Assembly: GCA_045629945.1 (NCBI GenBank)
Contig: JAZQSE010000015.1
Coordinates: forward strand, 1-50,474
Direction of reading: 5' to 3'
DNA length: 50,474 nt
Source: UBA1765 sp045629945
Lineage (GTDB): Bacteria; Fibrobacterota; Fibrobacteria; Fibrobacterales; Fibrobacteraceae
Each line of letters begins with the position of its first letter. The stretch's first letter is position 1. The notes under the pieces were generated by a model. The model saw nothing but the letters and a program-made list of their open reading frames with translations. It was not told the origin of the DNA and did no database searches. The position numbers and the translations under genes are program-made. Below are positions 7,075 to 15,945 of this stretch, piece by piece.

Positions 7075-8934
7075 TCAACGCCTTCCAAAACGTCGCGTTT
7101 TACGAAAAGGAGTGTCTCCATGGCTTTCACGAAAAGGCTTTTCTTTTTTACGAGAAAAAGGCTTTTCTTCACGACGAGCTTTTGATTTTCCTCTTCTAGA
7201 AACTAAAGAATCTTGACTAAAAGACCTTCTGACAACAAAATCCTTAATGCCTTTTGGAGCCTCTTCTGTCATCAGGCGGAATTTTGAAGGGTTTCCACGA
7301 ATGGACATTTGTTCTAGAATCTGCAATAAAGCTTCTGGAACCGTTTCTGGTAATTCTACTGTACTGAATTTATCAAAGAGTTTAATACGCCCGATTTCGG
7401 CAGAAGAAATTCCCGATTCTCCAGCAATTGCCCCGACTATATCTCTTGGTGAAACATGGTGTTTGCGACCAACCCCTAAATAATAGCGTAAAAAACCTTC
7501 TTCAATTCCATCTAAACCTTCTTTACGTTCTTTTCTAAGGCGTTTATTTTCTTCGGCACCAAGGCCAAACGTTTTTTCGGCTTTAAATTGTTTGCCTCGT
7601 TCTTCTGCTGGTGGCAATTCTTGCATTTCTGGGAAAAGGGGCTGAGATTCTTGAGCAAGAGAAGTCAGAGTCGCCGCTAATTCAATTAAAGGAACTCCTG
7701 TTTCTTCTGCTAAATCCTGAACAAGTTCTTTAAACTTTTCTCCAGAACCTTTTGAAAGATTTTCTAAAACTTTTTTCTTAAACGATTCTACTCTTTTTTC
7801 ACTTATCTGCAAGCCCGTTGGCATATCCATGGAAGCAATTGGTTGCCTTGTTGCTTTTTCTATCATTTTTAACAAACGCCTTTCTCTTGGCGTTACAAAA
7901 AGAATCGCATTGCCTGTTCTGCCCGCTCTTCCTGTTCTACCAATTCGATGCACATAAGATTCTGTATCATAAGGAACATCATAATTAACAACAAGCGAAA
8001 TTCTATCTACATCTATTCCTCTTGCTGCCACATCTGTGGCTACGACAATATCAAGCTTTCCAAGTTTTAAACGATTTATGGTACGTTCTCTTAGAGTCTG
8101 CGCTAAATCTCCTGAAAGTGGTGCGGCATTAAATCCTCTTGCTTCTAATTTTTCTGCCACTTCTGCTGTTTCTTGTTTTGTTCTAACAAAAATTAAAATT
8201 CCATCGGCAGTCTCACTTTCTAACACCCGAGTCAACGCTTCTAACTTGTGTTGCGGGCGCACCATTATATAGCGTTGGTTAATATTTTCAACGGTTGCTG
8301 TTTTACCTTCTATCCGAACTTCTTCATACTCTCCAAGATAACGTTCTACAATTTGTCGAACCGCTTCTGGCATTGTCGCACTAAACAAAGCGCGTTGTGC
8401 TGTTTTTGGAATTTCTTTTAAAATAGATTCTACATCTTCCATAAATCCCATATCAAGCATTTCGTCAGCTTCATCTAACACAACGGCTTGAACACGAGCT
8501 AAAGAAACAGAACCTCGGCGGATATGATCTAAAAGGCGACCTGGAGTAGCAATCACTACAGAGATATTTCGCTTTAAAGCCTTTAATTGTACGCCAATAT
8601 CTTGCCCACCATAAACGGCGAGCGTTCTAACTTTTGGGATTGCAACAGCAAATGATTGTATGGCTTCTGCTACTTGAATAGAAAGTTCTCTCGTTGGCGT
8701 TAAAACAAGCATTGCCGGAGTTGAATGAGAAAAGTCAAGCTTTGAAAGTAATGGCAAAGAAAATGCAGCGGTTTTTCCTGTTCCGGTTTGTGCTGTTCCT
8801 AAAAGATTTTTGCCTTTTAATAAAACAGGTATTGCTTTTTGCTGAATTGGTGAAGGGACTTCATAACCTGCTTTTTGAACAGCTTCTAAAACTTGCGGAG
8901 ATAAACCCAAGTCTGAAAAATTCATTTCTTCCAT
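7075..8934 (-). CDS. deaD: DEAD-box ATP-dependent RNA helicase (DeaD/CsdA type)
   Basis: A 619-residue RNA helicase for RNA unwinding in ribosome assembly or RNA turnover. The N-terminal core has the Q motif, GTAQTGTGKT (motif I), PTRELSIQ, VLDEADEML (DEAD box), SATMP, and the second RecA domain ending in YVHRIGRTGRAGR. Residues of about 455-560 form a DbpA-type RNA-binding domain (LRYYLGVGRKHHVSPRDIVGA and following). The last 50 or so residues are a basic, Arg/Lys-rich tail typical of cold-shock helicases. The start has AGAGGAG upstream. It stands alone on the minus strand. Confidence 0.95.
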   Translation of the reverse strand: MEEMNFSDLGLSPQVLEAVQKAGYEVPSPIQQKAIPVLLKGKNLLGTAQTGTGKTAAFSLPLLSKLDFSHSTPAMLVLTPTRELSIQVAEAIQSFAVAIPKVRTLAVYGGQDIGVQLKALKRNISVVIATPGRLLDHIRRGSVSLARVQAVVLDEADEMLDMGFMEDVESILKEIPKTAQRALFSATMPEAVRQIVERYLGEYEEVRIEGKTATVENINQRYIMVRPQHKLEALTRVLESETADGILIFVRTKQETAEVAEKLEARGFNAAPLSGDLAQTLRERTINRLKLGKLDIVVATDVAARGIDVDRISLVVNYDVPYDTESYVHRIGRTGRAGRTGNAILFVTPRERRLLKMIEKATRQPIASMDMPTGLQISEKRVESFKKKVLENLSKGSGEKFKELVQDLAEETGVPLIELAATLTSLAQESQPLFPEMQELPPAEERGKQFKAEKTFGLGAEENKRLRKERKEGLDGIEEGFLRYYLGVGRKHHVSPRDIVGAIAGESGISSAEIGRIKLFDKFSTVELPETVPEALLQILEQMSIRGNPSKFRLMTEEAPKGIKDFVVRRSFSQDSLVSRRGKSKARREEKPFSRKKEKPFRESHGDTPFRKTRRFGRR

Positions 8935-9106
8935 ACATAACTCCTCTGAGAACTGCGACTAACACCTGCACATTTCTCAAGAGTCGCTCGTTCAAATCTA
9001 TGAGTGGTGCAATATAGAAACTTTCTTTCGCAAATAAATGAATATGCTTTGTTCTTTTACCAAAGTCTTGTCAATAAAAAAAACATTTACTAAATTCCCA
9101 CTTGTT

Positions 9107-9194
9107 GGAGAGATGCCAGAGTTGGTCGATTGGGACGGACTCGAAATCCGTAGACTCCGCAAGGGGTCCGAGGGTTCGAATCCCTCTCTCTCCT
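9107..9194 (+). tRNA. tRNA-Ser(CGA)
   Basis: An 88-base cloverleaf. It has acceptor GGAGAGA paired with TCTCTCC, anticodon loop CTCGAAA (anticodon CGA, reading UCG), a long variable arm typical of class II tRNAs, and a GAGGG-TTCGAAT-CCCTC T-arm. CCA is not encoded. Confidence 0.95.
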
Positions 9195-9196
9195 TT

Positions 9197-9223
9197 AAAG
9201 CTTCGCTTTGCGAGGCTTTTTTT
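9197..9223 (+). terminator. Terminator of tRNA-Ser
   Basis: An inverted repeat AAAGC-T-TCGC / GCGA-G-GCTTT with a 3-base loop runs into a T tract directly after the tRNA. Confidence 0.85.
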
Positions 9224-9325
9224 ATTTTAATATTCATTTTAAAATAAATTTTAATCTTTTGAATCTTTTTATATTTGAGAAGAAGTTTCAAGGCCGTTTC
9301 AGGCATTCATTTTTATTTTTAGACT

Positions 9326-10099
9326 ATGCTTACAAAACGTTTAATTATCTGTTTAGATGTCCGCGACAAAAAAGTCACTAAAGGTGTAAAGTTTAAAGGC
9401 AACATTGATATAGGCGACCCTGTTGAAATGGGGGCTCGTTACAGCGCTGAAGGCGTTGATGAACTTGTATTTTACGATATTACCGCTAGTGCCGAAAATA
9501 GACCTTGCGATATTGAAATGGTTCGTGAAATTGCAAAAAACGTTTTTATTCCTTTTGCTGTTGGTGGTGGCATTCGCAACTTAGAAGATATGCGGGCCGT
9601 TCTTTTAGCCGGGGCAGAAAAAGTAAGCATAAATAGCCTTGCCGTTTTACACCCAGAAATTATTGAAGAAGGGGCTAAAGCTTTTGGCAACCAATGTATG
9701 GTTCTTGGAATGGATGTAAAAGCCGTTGAAAAAACAGAACAGATTCCAAGTGGTTATGAAGTTTACATACAAGGAGGCAGAAAGCCAATGGGGCTCGATG
9801 CCGTTGAATGGGCTAAAAAAGCCGTGGCTCTTGGTATTGGAGAAATTTGCGTTAATTCTATTGATGCCGATGGTACAAAAGAAGGCTATGAATTAAACAT
9901 TACTCAACAAATCGCCAAAGCTGTTCCTGTTCCTGTGATTGCTAGTGGTGGTGCCGGAGTTCCTGAACATATTTCTGATTTATTTGCCAAAACCGATGCC
10001 GATGCAGCTTTGGTTGCTTCTATGGTTCATTTCGGAGAATACACAGTCCAAGGAATTAAAGAAGCTATGCAAAATGCAAACATTCCTGTTCGTCATTAG
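9326..10099 (+). CDS. hisF: Imidazole glycerol phosphate synthase, cyclase subunit HisF
   Basis: With HisH, this enzyme closes the imidazole ring in histidine synthesis and releases AICAR. The 257-residue TIM barrel has the catalytic Asp11 (ICLD) and Asp130 (GMD), two phosphate-binding motifs (AVGGGIRN and ASGGAG), and normal length. No other his gene is in the window, so the pathway is scattered. The ATG at 9326 has only a weak ribosome site. tldD follows after 9 bases and is probably co-transcribed. Confidence 0.97.
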   Translation: MLTKRLIICLDVRDKKVTKGVKFKGNIDIGDPVEMGARYSAEGVDELVFYDITASAENRPCDIEMVREIAKNVFIPFAVGGGIRNLEDMRAVLLAGAEKVSINSLAVLHPEIIEEGAKAFGNQCMVLGMDVKAVEKTEQIPSGYEVYIQGGRKPMGLDAVEWAKKAVALGIGEICVNSIDADGTKEGYELNITQQIAKAVPVPVIASGGAGVPEHISDLFAKTDADAALVASMVHFGEYTVQGIKEAMQNANIPVRH

Positions 10100-10108
10100 A
10101 GAAATTTT

Positions 10109-11491
10109 ATGGAAAAGAATCTTGCAGAAGAAATCATCAATGCTGGCTTAGATGCCGGAGCCACATTTGTAGAAATTTTTGAAGAAGAATCTAGACATTC
10201 CTCTTTAACGTTAAAAGACAAAGCTATTGAAAGTGCAACTGCCGGAACAAATTACGGCATAGGATTACGCTTACTTTTTGGCACCGAAGTTCTTTACGCT
10301 TTTACAAGCGATAATTCTGCAAATTCTCTTCACCAAATGGTAAAAGCTTTAACCTTTGGAAGAGTTCCTGGGAAAATTGTTGAACCTCTTGCTTTTTTAC
10401 CCCAAAAAAATATCTGCGATTTTTCTCTGAACCATTTTAAAGACCCGCGAATTTTAGGACAAGCCACTAAAATCAATTATTTAAAAATTGCCGATGCTAC
10501 TGCACGAAGTATTTCTCCAAACATTGTTCAAGTAAGCACATCTATCATAGATTCTTGTTCTGACATTTCTATAGTAAATAGCGAAGGTTTAAATATTGAA
10601 ACCAAAAGAGCAAGGTGCCGCGCTAATATTTTTGTGACTGCTGAAAAAGGCAACGAACGCCAAACGGCTCACGAAGCTCCTGGAGCTCTTGGTGGGTATG
10701 AATTTTTAGAAACTATTTCTTTTGAAGAACTTGCAAAAGAATCAGCAGAAAGGGCTCTTCGCGTTTTAGATGCAGGCTACATTAACGGTGGGAAAATGCC
10801 CGTTATTATGGGAAACGCTTTTGGAGGAGTTATTTTCCATGAAGCTTGTGGTCACCCTCTTGAAACAGAATCCATTCGAAAAAATGCAAGTCCATTCTGT
10901 GGAAAATTAGGCGAACAAATTGCTCACCCATGCTTAACAGCCATTGACGATGGAACACTTCAAGGTGTTTGGGGAAGTCTTGAAATAGATGATGAAGGAA
11001 CTCCAACCGAACGCACCGTTTTAATTGAAAACGGCATTTTAAAATCTTATCTAAGTGATAGAATAGGAGCTGAACAAGTTGGAGTAAAAAGAACTGGAAG
11101 TGCTAGGCGCGAATCTTACCAATACGCTCCTGTTAGTCGCATGCGAAACACTTTTATCGCACAAGGTGACTCTTCTACAGAAGAAATGCTTGCAAGCGTT
11201 GATAACGGACTTTACGCAATAAAAATGGCTGGAGGTTCAGTAAATCCAGCCACAGGAGAATTCAACTTTGCAGTAGAAGAAGGCTATGCTATCCGCAACG
11301 GAAAACTAGCAGAGCCAGTCCGAGGAGCCACGCTCATTGGAAAAGGGCACGAGATTCTTCCAAAAATCAGCATGGTAGGTAATGACCTTGAACTTGCTGC
11401 AGGAATGTGTGGAGCCTCTTCCGGAGCGGTTCCTGTTACGGTAGGCCAACCGACTTTGAAAGTAGAAGAAATCTTAGTCGGCGGCCGTTAG
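10109..11491 (+). CDS. tldD: Metalloprotease TldD
   Basis: A 460-residue TldD-family zinc peptidase. The metal motif HEACGH is at 244-249 and sits in the conserved FHEACGHPLE context. The N-terminal domain and the C-terminal glycine-rich barrel (GEFNFAVEEGYAIRNGK) are complete. TldD normally works with the inactive partner TldE/PmbA in peptide maturation or degradation; that gene is not adjacent. It follows hisF closely and meets the transporter gene tail-to-tail with 3 bases between stops. Confidence 0.95.
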   Translation: MEKNLAEEIINAGLDAGATFVEIFEEESRHSSLTLKDKAIESATAGTNYGIGLRLLFGTEVLYAFTSDNSANSLHQMVKALTFGRVPGKIVEPLAFLPQKNICDFSLNHFKDPRILGQATKINYLKIADATARSISPNIVQVSTSIIDSCSDISIVNSEGLNIETKRARCRANIFVTAEKGNERQTAHEAPGALGGYEFLETISFEELAKESAERALRVLDAGYINGGKMPVIMGNAFGGVIFHEACGHPLETESIRKNASPFCGKLGEQIAHPCLTAIDDGTLQGVWGSLEIDDEGTPTERTVLIENGILKSYLSDRIGAEQVGVKRTGSARRESYQYAPVSRMRNTFIAQGDSSTEEMLASVDNGLYAIKMAGGSVNPATGEFNFAVEEGYAIRNGKLAEPVRGATLIGKGHEILPKISMVGNDLELAAGMCGASSGAVPVTVGQPTLKVEEILVGGR

Positions 11492-11494
11492 AAA

Positions 11495-12898
11495 TTAGCC
11501 AGTAATTCCTTTCACAAGGTCTGGTGCAAATTTCTGCAAGTAACCAATTGCAAGAATTACAATAACGATAGTAGGCAAAACCCACTTCAAGTAGAAACGG
11601 AATGCTTTAGCAGCAGGGAGTTTCCAACCCTTTCCAGTATTCACTTCGTTATAGAAATTTTCTTGTCCCCAACCATAGCGATGGTTACAGAACAAAATAA
11701 AGATTAAAGAACCAATTGGCAAAAGAGTATTAGAAACTAAGAAGTCTTCTAAATCTAGCACGCCAGAACCTGCACCAAAAGGTTCAAATCCTGAAAGCAC
11801 ATTAAAGCCCAATGCACATGGCAAAGAAAGAATAATAATAGCGATAATATTATACTTCACTGCCTTTGCACGAGAACAATCTTTCAAATCCATCCAGAAA
11901 GCGACGATATTTTCAAACACAGCAATCAAAGTAGAAAGAGCCGCAAAAGAAAGGAAGAGGAAAAAGAGACTTCCAAAAATCCGTCCTGCAGGCATTGCTT
12001 CAAAAACCTTAGGTAATGTGACAAAAATAAGCCCCGGACCCTGACCTGGTTCAAGATTAAAGGCAAAGCAAGCAGGGATAATAATCATACCAGCCATCAA
12101 AGCCACAAAAGTATCCAACAAGCAAATATTGGCAGCTTCTTTAGTCAAAGAATGGGTTTTATCAATATAACTACCAAAAATACTCATAGAACCAATACCG
12201 ATACTCAAAGTAAAGAAAGATTGGCCAATAGCAGCAAACAGAATTTCTGCTAAATTATTTTCCCCTAAACGAGAAAAATCAGGAATCAAATAAAACTTAA
12301 TACCTTCCATAGCACCAGGAAGAGTTACCGCACGAATCACCAAAAATACAAGCAAAACCAAAAGGCAAATCATCATTTTCTTCGTGATTTTTTCAACGCC
12401 TTTCTGCAAGCCGAGAGAAACAGTTCCAAGACCAAGAATCACAGCAACGACCATCCAGAAAATCATCAAAGAAGGGTTTGCGAGCATATCGCCAAAGGCC
12501 TTTCCGCTGCCGCCGTCATAATTCAGCAAATCGCCCATTGTCACAAGACGATAGAAGTAATAAATCATCCAACCAGTAACTGTTGTATAGAACATCATCA
12601 ACAAATAGTTACCAGCAATCATCATATATTTAGCCAAATGCCATTTTGTCCCTGGTTTTTCAAGAACTTCAAAACTTTTCGCTAAACCGCGGCGAGAAGC
12701 ACGCCCAACTGAAAATTCAGCAATCAAAATCGGAAGCCCGAAAACAAGCAAGAAGAACAGGTAAATTAAAACGAAAATACCGCCACCATATTCACCTGTA
12801 ATATAAGGAAAGCGCCAAACGTTACCAAGTCCGATTGCGCAACCCGCTGAAATCAACAAAAATCCCAAACGGGAGCTAAATTTTTCTCTGGAATCCAT
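11495..12898 (-). CDS. Neurotransmitter:sodium symporter family transporter
   Basis: A 467-residue Na+-dependent transporter of the LeuT/NSS family. The N-terminal hallmark AGCAIGLGNVWRFPYITGEYG forms the unwound TM1 that binds substrate and sodium. About eleven or twelve hydrophobic segments follow, including SFFTLSIGIGSMSIFGSY (TM6 region). It probably imports an amino acid, but the substrate cannot be read from sequence. It is a single gene transcribed away from the non-coding block at 12899-13226. Confidence 0.93.
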   Translation of the reverse strand: MDSREKFSSRLGFLLISAGCAIGLGNVWRFPYITGEYGGGIFVLIYLFFLLVFGLPILIAEFSVGRASRRGLAKSFEVLEKPGTKWHLAKYMMIAGNYLLMMFYTTVTGWMIYYFYRLVTMGDLLNYDGGSGKAFGDMLANPSLMIFWMVVAVILGLGTVSLGLQKGVEKITKKMMICLLVLLVFLVIRAVTLPGAMEGIKFYLIPDFSRLGENNLAEILFAAIGQSFFTLSIGIGSMSIFGSYIDKTHSLTKEAANICLLDTFVALMAGMIIIPACFAFNLEPGQGPGLIFVTLPKVFEAMPAGRIFGSLFFLFLSFAALSTLIAVFENIVAFWMDLKDCSRAKAVKYNIIAIIILSLPCALGFNVLSGFEPFGAGSGVLDLEDFLVSNTLLPIGSLIFILFCNHRYGWGQENFYNEVNTGKGWKLPAAKAFRFYLKWVLPTIVIVILAIGYLQKFAPDLVKGITG

Positions 12899-13226
12899 AA
12901 TTTTCCTTTTGGTTAAATCAATAAAGTAAAGATAATTTGTATTTCGAGAATTTTGGTTTTTATTTTCAAAACAAGAGCGCTAATCCGAAATTATTAACCA
13001 ATTATCGCTGTTTTCAGGGCGTTTCCCAGCAAAAATGCAAAAAATTAAAGCTGCTGGGCCGGGCCCTTGCGTTATCACGCGGCAAAAACAAAAAAAAACA
13101 TCACATTGCCGCGTGTCCGTTCAGCCGCGAAAAAGAAACAAAAAAAATAAAACTCCCGCGTCCGAATGGCAAAGCCACTACGGTCCCTAACGCAAAAAAG
13201 CCTCGGCGGGTACCGAGACTTTTAAA
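12899..13226. other. Non-coding block with GC-rich inverted repeat
   Basis: There is no credible gene. The left part is AT-rich and should hold the promoter of the transporter gene. From about 13050 the sequence becomes GC-richer, with a GGGCCGGGCCC near-palindrome at about 13057-13067. A perfect 10-base inverted repeat, CACGCGGCAA (13076-13085) and TTGCCGCGTG (13106-13115), encloses an A-rich 20-base loop. It ends at the tRNA-Val terminator. The function is unknown. Confidence 0.5.
13194..13221 (-). terminator. Terminator of tRNA-Val
   Basis: On the minus strand an 8-bp stem (AGTCTCGG with CCGAGGCT, one wobble) around a 6-base loop is followed by six T residues, just past the tRNA 3' end. 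Confidence 0.85.
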
Positions 13227-13300
13227 TGGACGATATTGGACTCGAACCAATGACCCCTACCATGTCAAGGTAGTACTCTAACCAGCTGAGCTAATCGTCC
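13227..13300 (-). tRNA. tRNA-Val(GAC)
   Basis: A 74-base cloverleaf on the minus strand: acceptor GGACGAT with ATCGTCC and discriminator A, D-arm GCTC/GAGT, anticodon loop TTGACAT (GAC, reading GUC) on a CTACC/GGTAG stem, and T-arm ATTGG-TTCGAGT-CCAAT. Confidence 0.95.
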
Positions 13301-13372
13301 GAAATGTAACCCAATGATAGAAAGAGTTATACTGAATGTCAAGGGCAGGCAATAAAAATTAGGCTCACCATG

Positions 13373-14308
13373 CTAAGCATTTTGGCTAGCTAAAGACGAA
13401 AGATAACGTTCGCCAGTATCTGGTAAAAGAACGACAATATTTTTGCCTTCATTTTCATCTTCTTTTGCTAACGCAAGAGCAGCAGCAAGAGCGGCACCCG
13501 ACGAAATCCCAGCGAGAACACCTTCTGTTTTTGCAAATTCCTGAAGCATTGCAAAAGCATCTTCATCATCCACCGCTACAATCTGGTCAAAAATATCCAC
13601 ATCCAAAACATCTGGGATAAAACCAGCCCCGATACCTTGAATCTTGTGTGGGCCAGGCTCGCCTCCAGAAAGCACCGCCGAAGAAGCAGGCTCAACAGCA
13701 ACTACCCGGATATCCGGATTTTGCATTTTCAAATAAGCTCCGGTTCCACTCAATGTTCCACCAGTACCAACACAAGCCACCAAAATATCAACATTACCAT
13801 CTAAAGCATCAAAAATTTCTGGCCCCGTCGTTGCCAAATGCGCCGCCGGATTAGCAGGGTTTACAAACTGTCCAGGAACAAAACTATTCGGAATTTCTGC
13901 AGCAAGACTTTTCGCTTTTTCTATGGCGCCAGCCATACCTTTAGCACCTTCAGTCAAAACCACTTCGGCCCCATAAAGACTCATAAGCATTCTGCGTTCT
14001 ATACTCATAGTTTCTGGCATCACAATTATTGCCTTATAACCTCTTGCAGCACAAAGCGCACAAAGCCCTATTCCCGTATTACCGGATGTAGGTTCAATAA
14101 TTACAGCACCTGGTTTGATTTTACCTGAACGTTCTGCTTCATCAAGCATGGCTTTAGCCACTCTATCTTTTACAGAGCCAGCCGGATTATTCATTTCAAG
14201 TTTTGCAAAAACATTCGCTTTTAAAGCTTTTTTTTGTTTTAAACGCAAAAGTTCTAAAAGAGGAGTATTCCCAATCAATTCATCAATCGATTTAAAAATT
14301 TTAGCCAT
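13373..14308 (-). CDS. cysK: Cysteine synthase A (O-acetylserine sulfhydrylase)
   Basis: A PLP enzyme that makes cysteine from O-acetylserine and sulfide. At 311 residues it is normal for CysK. It shows GNTPLLEL, the PLP lysine in NPAGSVKDR (Lys47), the substrate loop PTSGNTGIGLC, the phosphate cup VGTGGTLSGTG, and GISSGAALAAAL. It is a single gene between tRNA-Val and a divergent outer-membrane gene. The cysteine it makes is the substrate for SufS and CoaB encoded elsewhere in this window, although no co-regulation is visible. Confidence 0.96.
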   Translation of the reverse strand: MAKIFKSIDELIGNTPLLELLRLKQKKALKANVFAKLEMNNPAGSVKDRVAKAMLDEAERSGKIKPGAVIIEPTSGNTGIGLCALCAARGYKAIIVMPETMSIERRMLMSLYGAEVVLTEGAKGMAGAIEKAKSLAAEIPNSFVPGQFVNPANPAAHLATTGPEIFDALDGNVDILVACVGTGGTLSGTGAYLKMQNPDIRVVAVEPASSAVLSGGEPGPHKIQGIGAGFIPDVLDVDIFDQIVAVDDEDAFAMLQEFAKTEGVLAGISSGAALAAALALAKEDENEGKNIVVLLPDTGERYLSSLASQNA

Positions 14309-14462
14309 AGCCTATATCCTAAAAATTTTATCCCACAAAAACAAGATGCCTTTAAAAATAGATAAAATCTTAAAATTACCAAATATCCCTATTATTTTTC
14401 AACTTATCCGAAACACAAAAAAACATCTGTGGCTCTTTATAAAAAAAAGGCATATTTGAGGT

Positions 14463-15932
14463 ATGAAAAAGATGTTTTGGTTTCTTTTGTTTTTAGGAGC
14501 ATCATCTGCTTTTGCAAAAGCCGACTCTTTGGAGACATTAAAAAAAATTGAGTTAAAAGAACCAAAACTGAATTCCATTCCTACAGAAATTCAGACTATT
14601 CCTTCTAGAGAGCTTCGTCCCAAACTCCCAGGACTCGTTCCTTTTTTAGAAATTATTGGTCAAAATGTGTTAGTCTGGGGCTGGGATTACTTTATTTTAG
14701 AAAAAGATTATGCCAAAATTTCTCTTGATGTCTGGGAAAGAAACTTAAATGAAGGCTGGACTTGGGATGACAACCATTGGGCCATAAACTTTTTTGGCCA
14801 CCCTTACCAAGGCTCGTTTTACCATGTAGCAGCTCGGTCTTCTGGTTTTGACTTTTACCCAAGCCTTTTATTCAGTGCATTTGGTTCGTGGACTTGGGAA
14901 TATTTTGCCGAACAAGAATACCCTTCTTTTAATGATTTCGTCGTTACAAGTGTCGGTGGTTCTCTTTATGGTGAAATGCTCTTTCGCCTTTCTCAACGTT
15001 TACTCACAAAACCAGACCCAACATGGTTTGAACAAGGCCAATCTTTTGTATTACACCCTTTGAGTTTTCTCCATTGGAAAGTGGCTGGCCCTCGTTCAAA
15101 CAACCCTGGTTATTTTCCTATTGTATATTCTCTTGCACTTGGTGGTGGTTATCGTTTTGGAAGCGATTATCGTTATGATAAAATGCCCGCAGAAAGACTC
15201 GATGACGATTGGGAAGAAATCAATGCTTCTGCCACTTTTATGTTGACTTATGGATACCCTGACAGAAAAATCAAAAAACCTGTTGATTACTTTACTGTAT
15301 ATGCCCGCTATGAATATGGGCAAGAAAATCAACTTTTTGCAATGAATACATCGGCCAAACTTTTAAATTATAGTCAAAGTAATTACAAGGATTCTTGGTT
15401 TGATATTGGCATGTATCTCAATTTTGATTCTTATTATGGTGATTTAGCCAAAATGGGCAATCTCTCTTTAGGAATTGGACTTGATTTAAATATTCCTCTA
15501 ACACAAAATATCCAAATGCGTTATAAAGCAGAACCTGGTTTTATATTTTTAGGTTCTGCGGATTTCAATTATGATGAATTGTTAGAAGAAATTATTCCGG
15601 ATTATGAAATAACAAGAGAATACCAATACAACTATGGAGCTAGGTATTTTACTTCTATACATTTTAAGTTCTTTGAAAAAATAAATGTAAACGACCGCTT
15701 TAATATAAATCTAATGAAAACCATGCCTAATTCAGAGCCGCATTATGGCGCTCATGGCTATGATATTATTGGTACAAACGAACTTTTTGCAGAATACCTT
15801 TTTACCAAAAATGTCGCTCTTGGCATTCGTTTAGATTCTTACTTCAAAATAGCGGCTTACACCGGAGAATACTTCGAACCAATGTCCAGGACATTTCATT
15901 CCGTAGGCTTTTACAACCGCCTTAAATTTTAA
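14463..15932 (+). CDS. Outer-membrane protein, DUF3943-like
   Basis: A 489-residue protein with a cleavable signal peptide (MKKMFWFLLFLGASSAFAKA). Residues of about 95-170 contain the WAINFFGHPYQGSFYHVAARSSG block that I associate with the DUF3943 family, with alternating aromatic and polar residues. The remainder is Tyr/Phe-rich with amphipathic strands and ends in RLKF, consistent with an outer-membrane beta-barrel. GAGG lies just before the ATG. The function of the family is unknown to me. It is a single gene, convergent with the aminopeptidase gene. Confidence 0.75.
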   Translation: MKKMFWFLLFLGASSAFAKADSLETLKKIELKEPKLNSIPTEIQTIPSRELRPKLPGLVPFLEIIGQNVLVWGWDYFILEKDYAKISLDVWERNLNEGWTWDDNHWAINFFGHPYQGSFYHVAARSSGFDFYPSLLFSAFGSWTWEYFAEQEYPSFNDFVVTSVGGSLYGEMLFRLSQRLLTKPDPTWFEQGQSFVLHPLSFLHWKVAGPRSNNPGYFPIVYSLALGGGYRFGSDYRYDKMPAERLDDDWEEINASATFMLTYGYPDRKIKKPVDYFTVYARYEYGQENQLFAMNTSAKLLNYSQSNYKDSWFDIGMYLNFDSYYGDLAKMGNLSLGIGLDLNIPLTQNIQMRYKAEPGFIFLGSADFNYDELLEEIIPDYEITREYQYNYGARYFTSIHFKFFEKINVNDRFNINLMKTMPNSEPHYGAHGYDIIGTNELFAEYLFTKNVALGIRLDSYFKIAAYTGEYFEPMSRTFHSVGFYNRLKF

Positions 15933-15945
15933 ACTTTTTAAAATA

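Noticed and set aside
8998..9306. A 102-codon minus-strand frame across tRNA-Ser
   Set aside because: It contains the tRNA gene in antisense, giving the well-known EGFEPSD-type false peptide.
12937..13281. A 114-codon frame before and into tRNA-Val
   Set aside because: It runs through the terminator and into the tRNA, is Lys-rich with no motif, and has no ribosome site.
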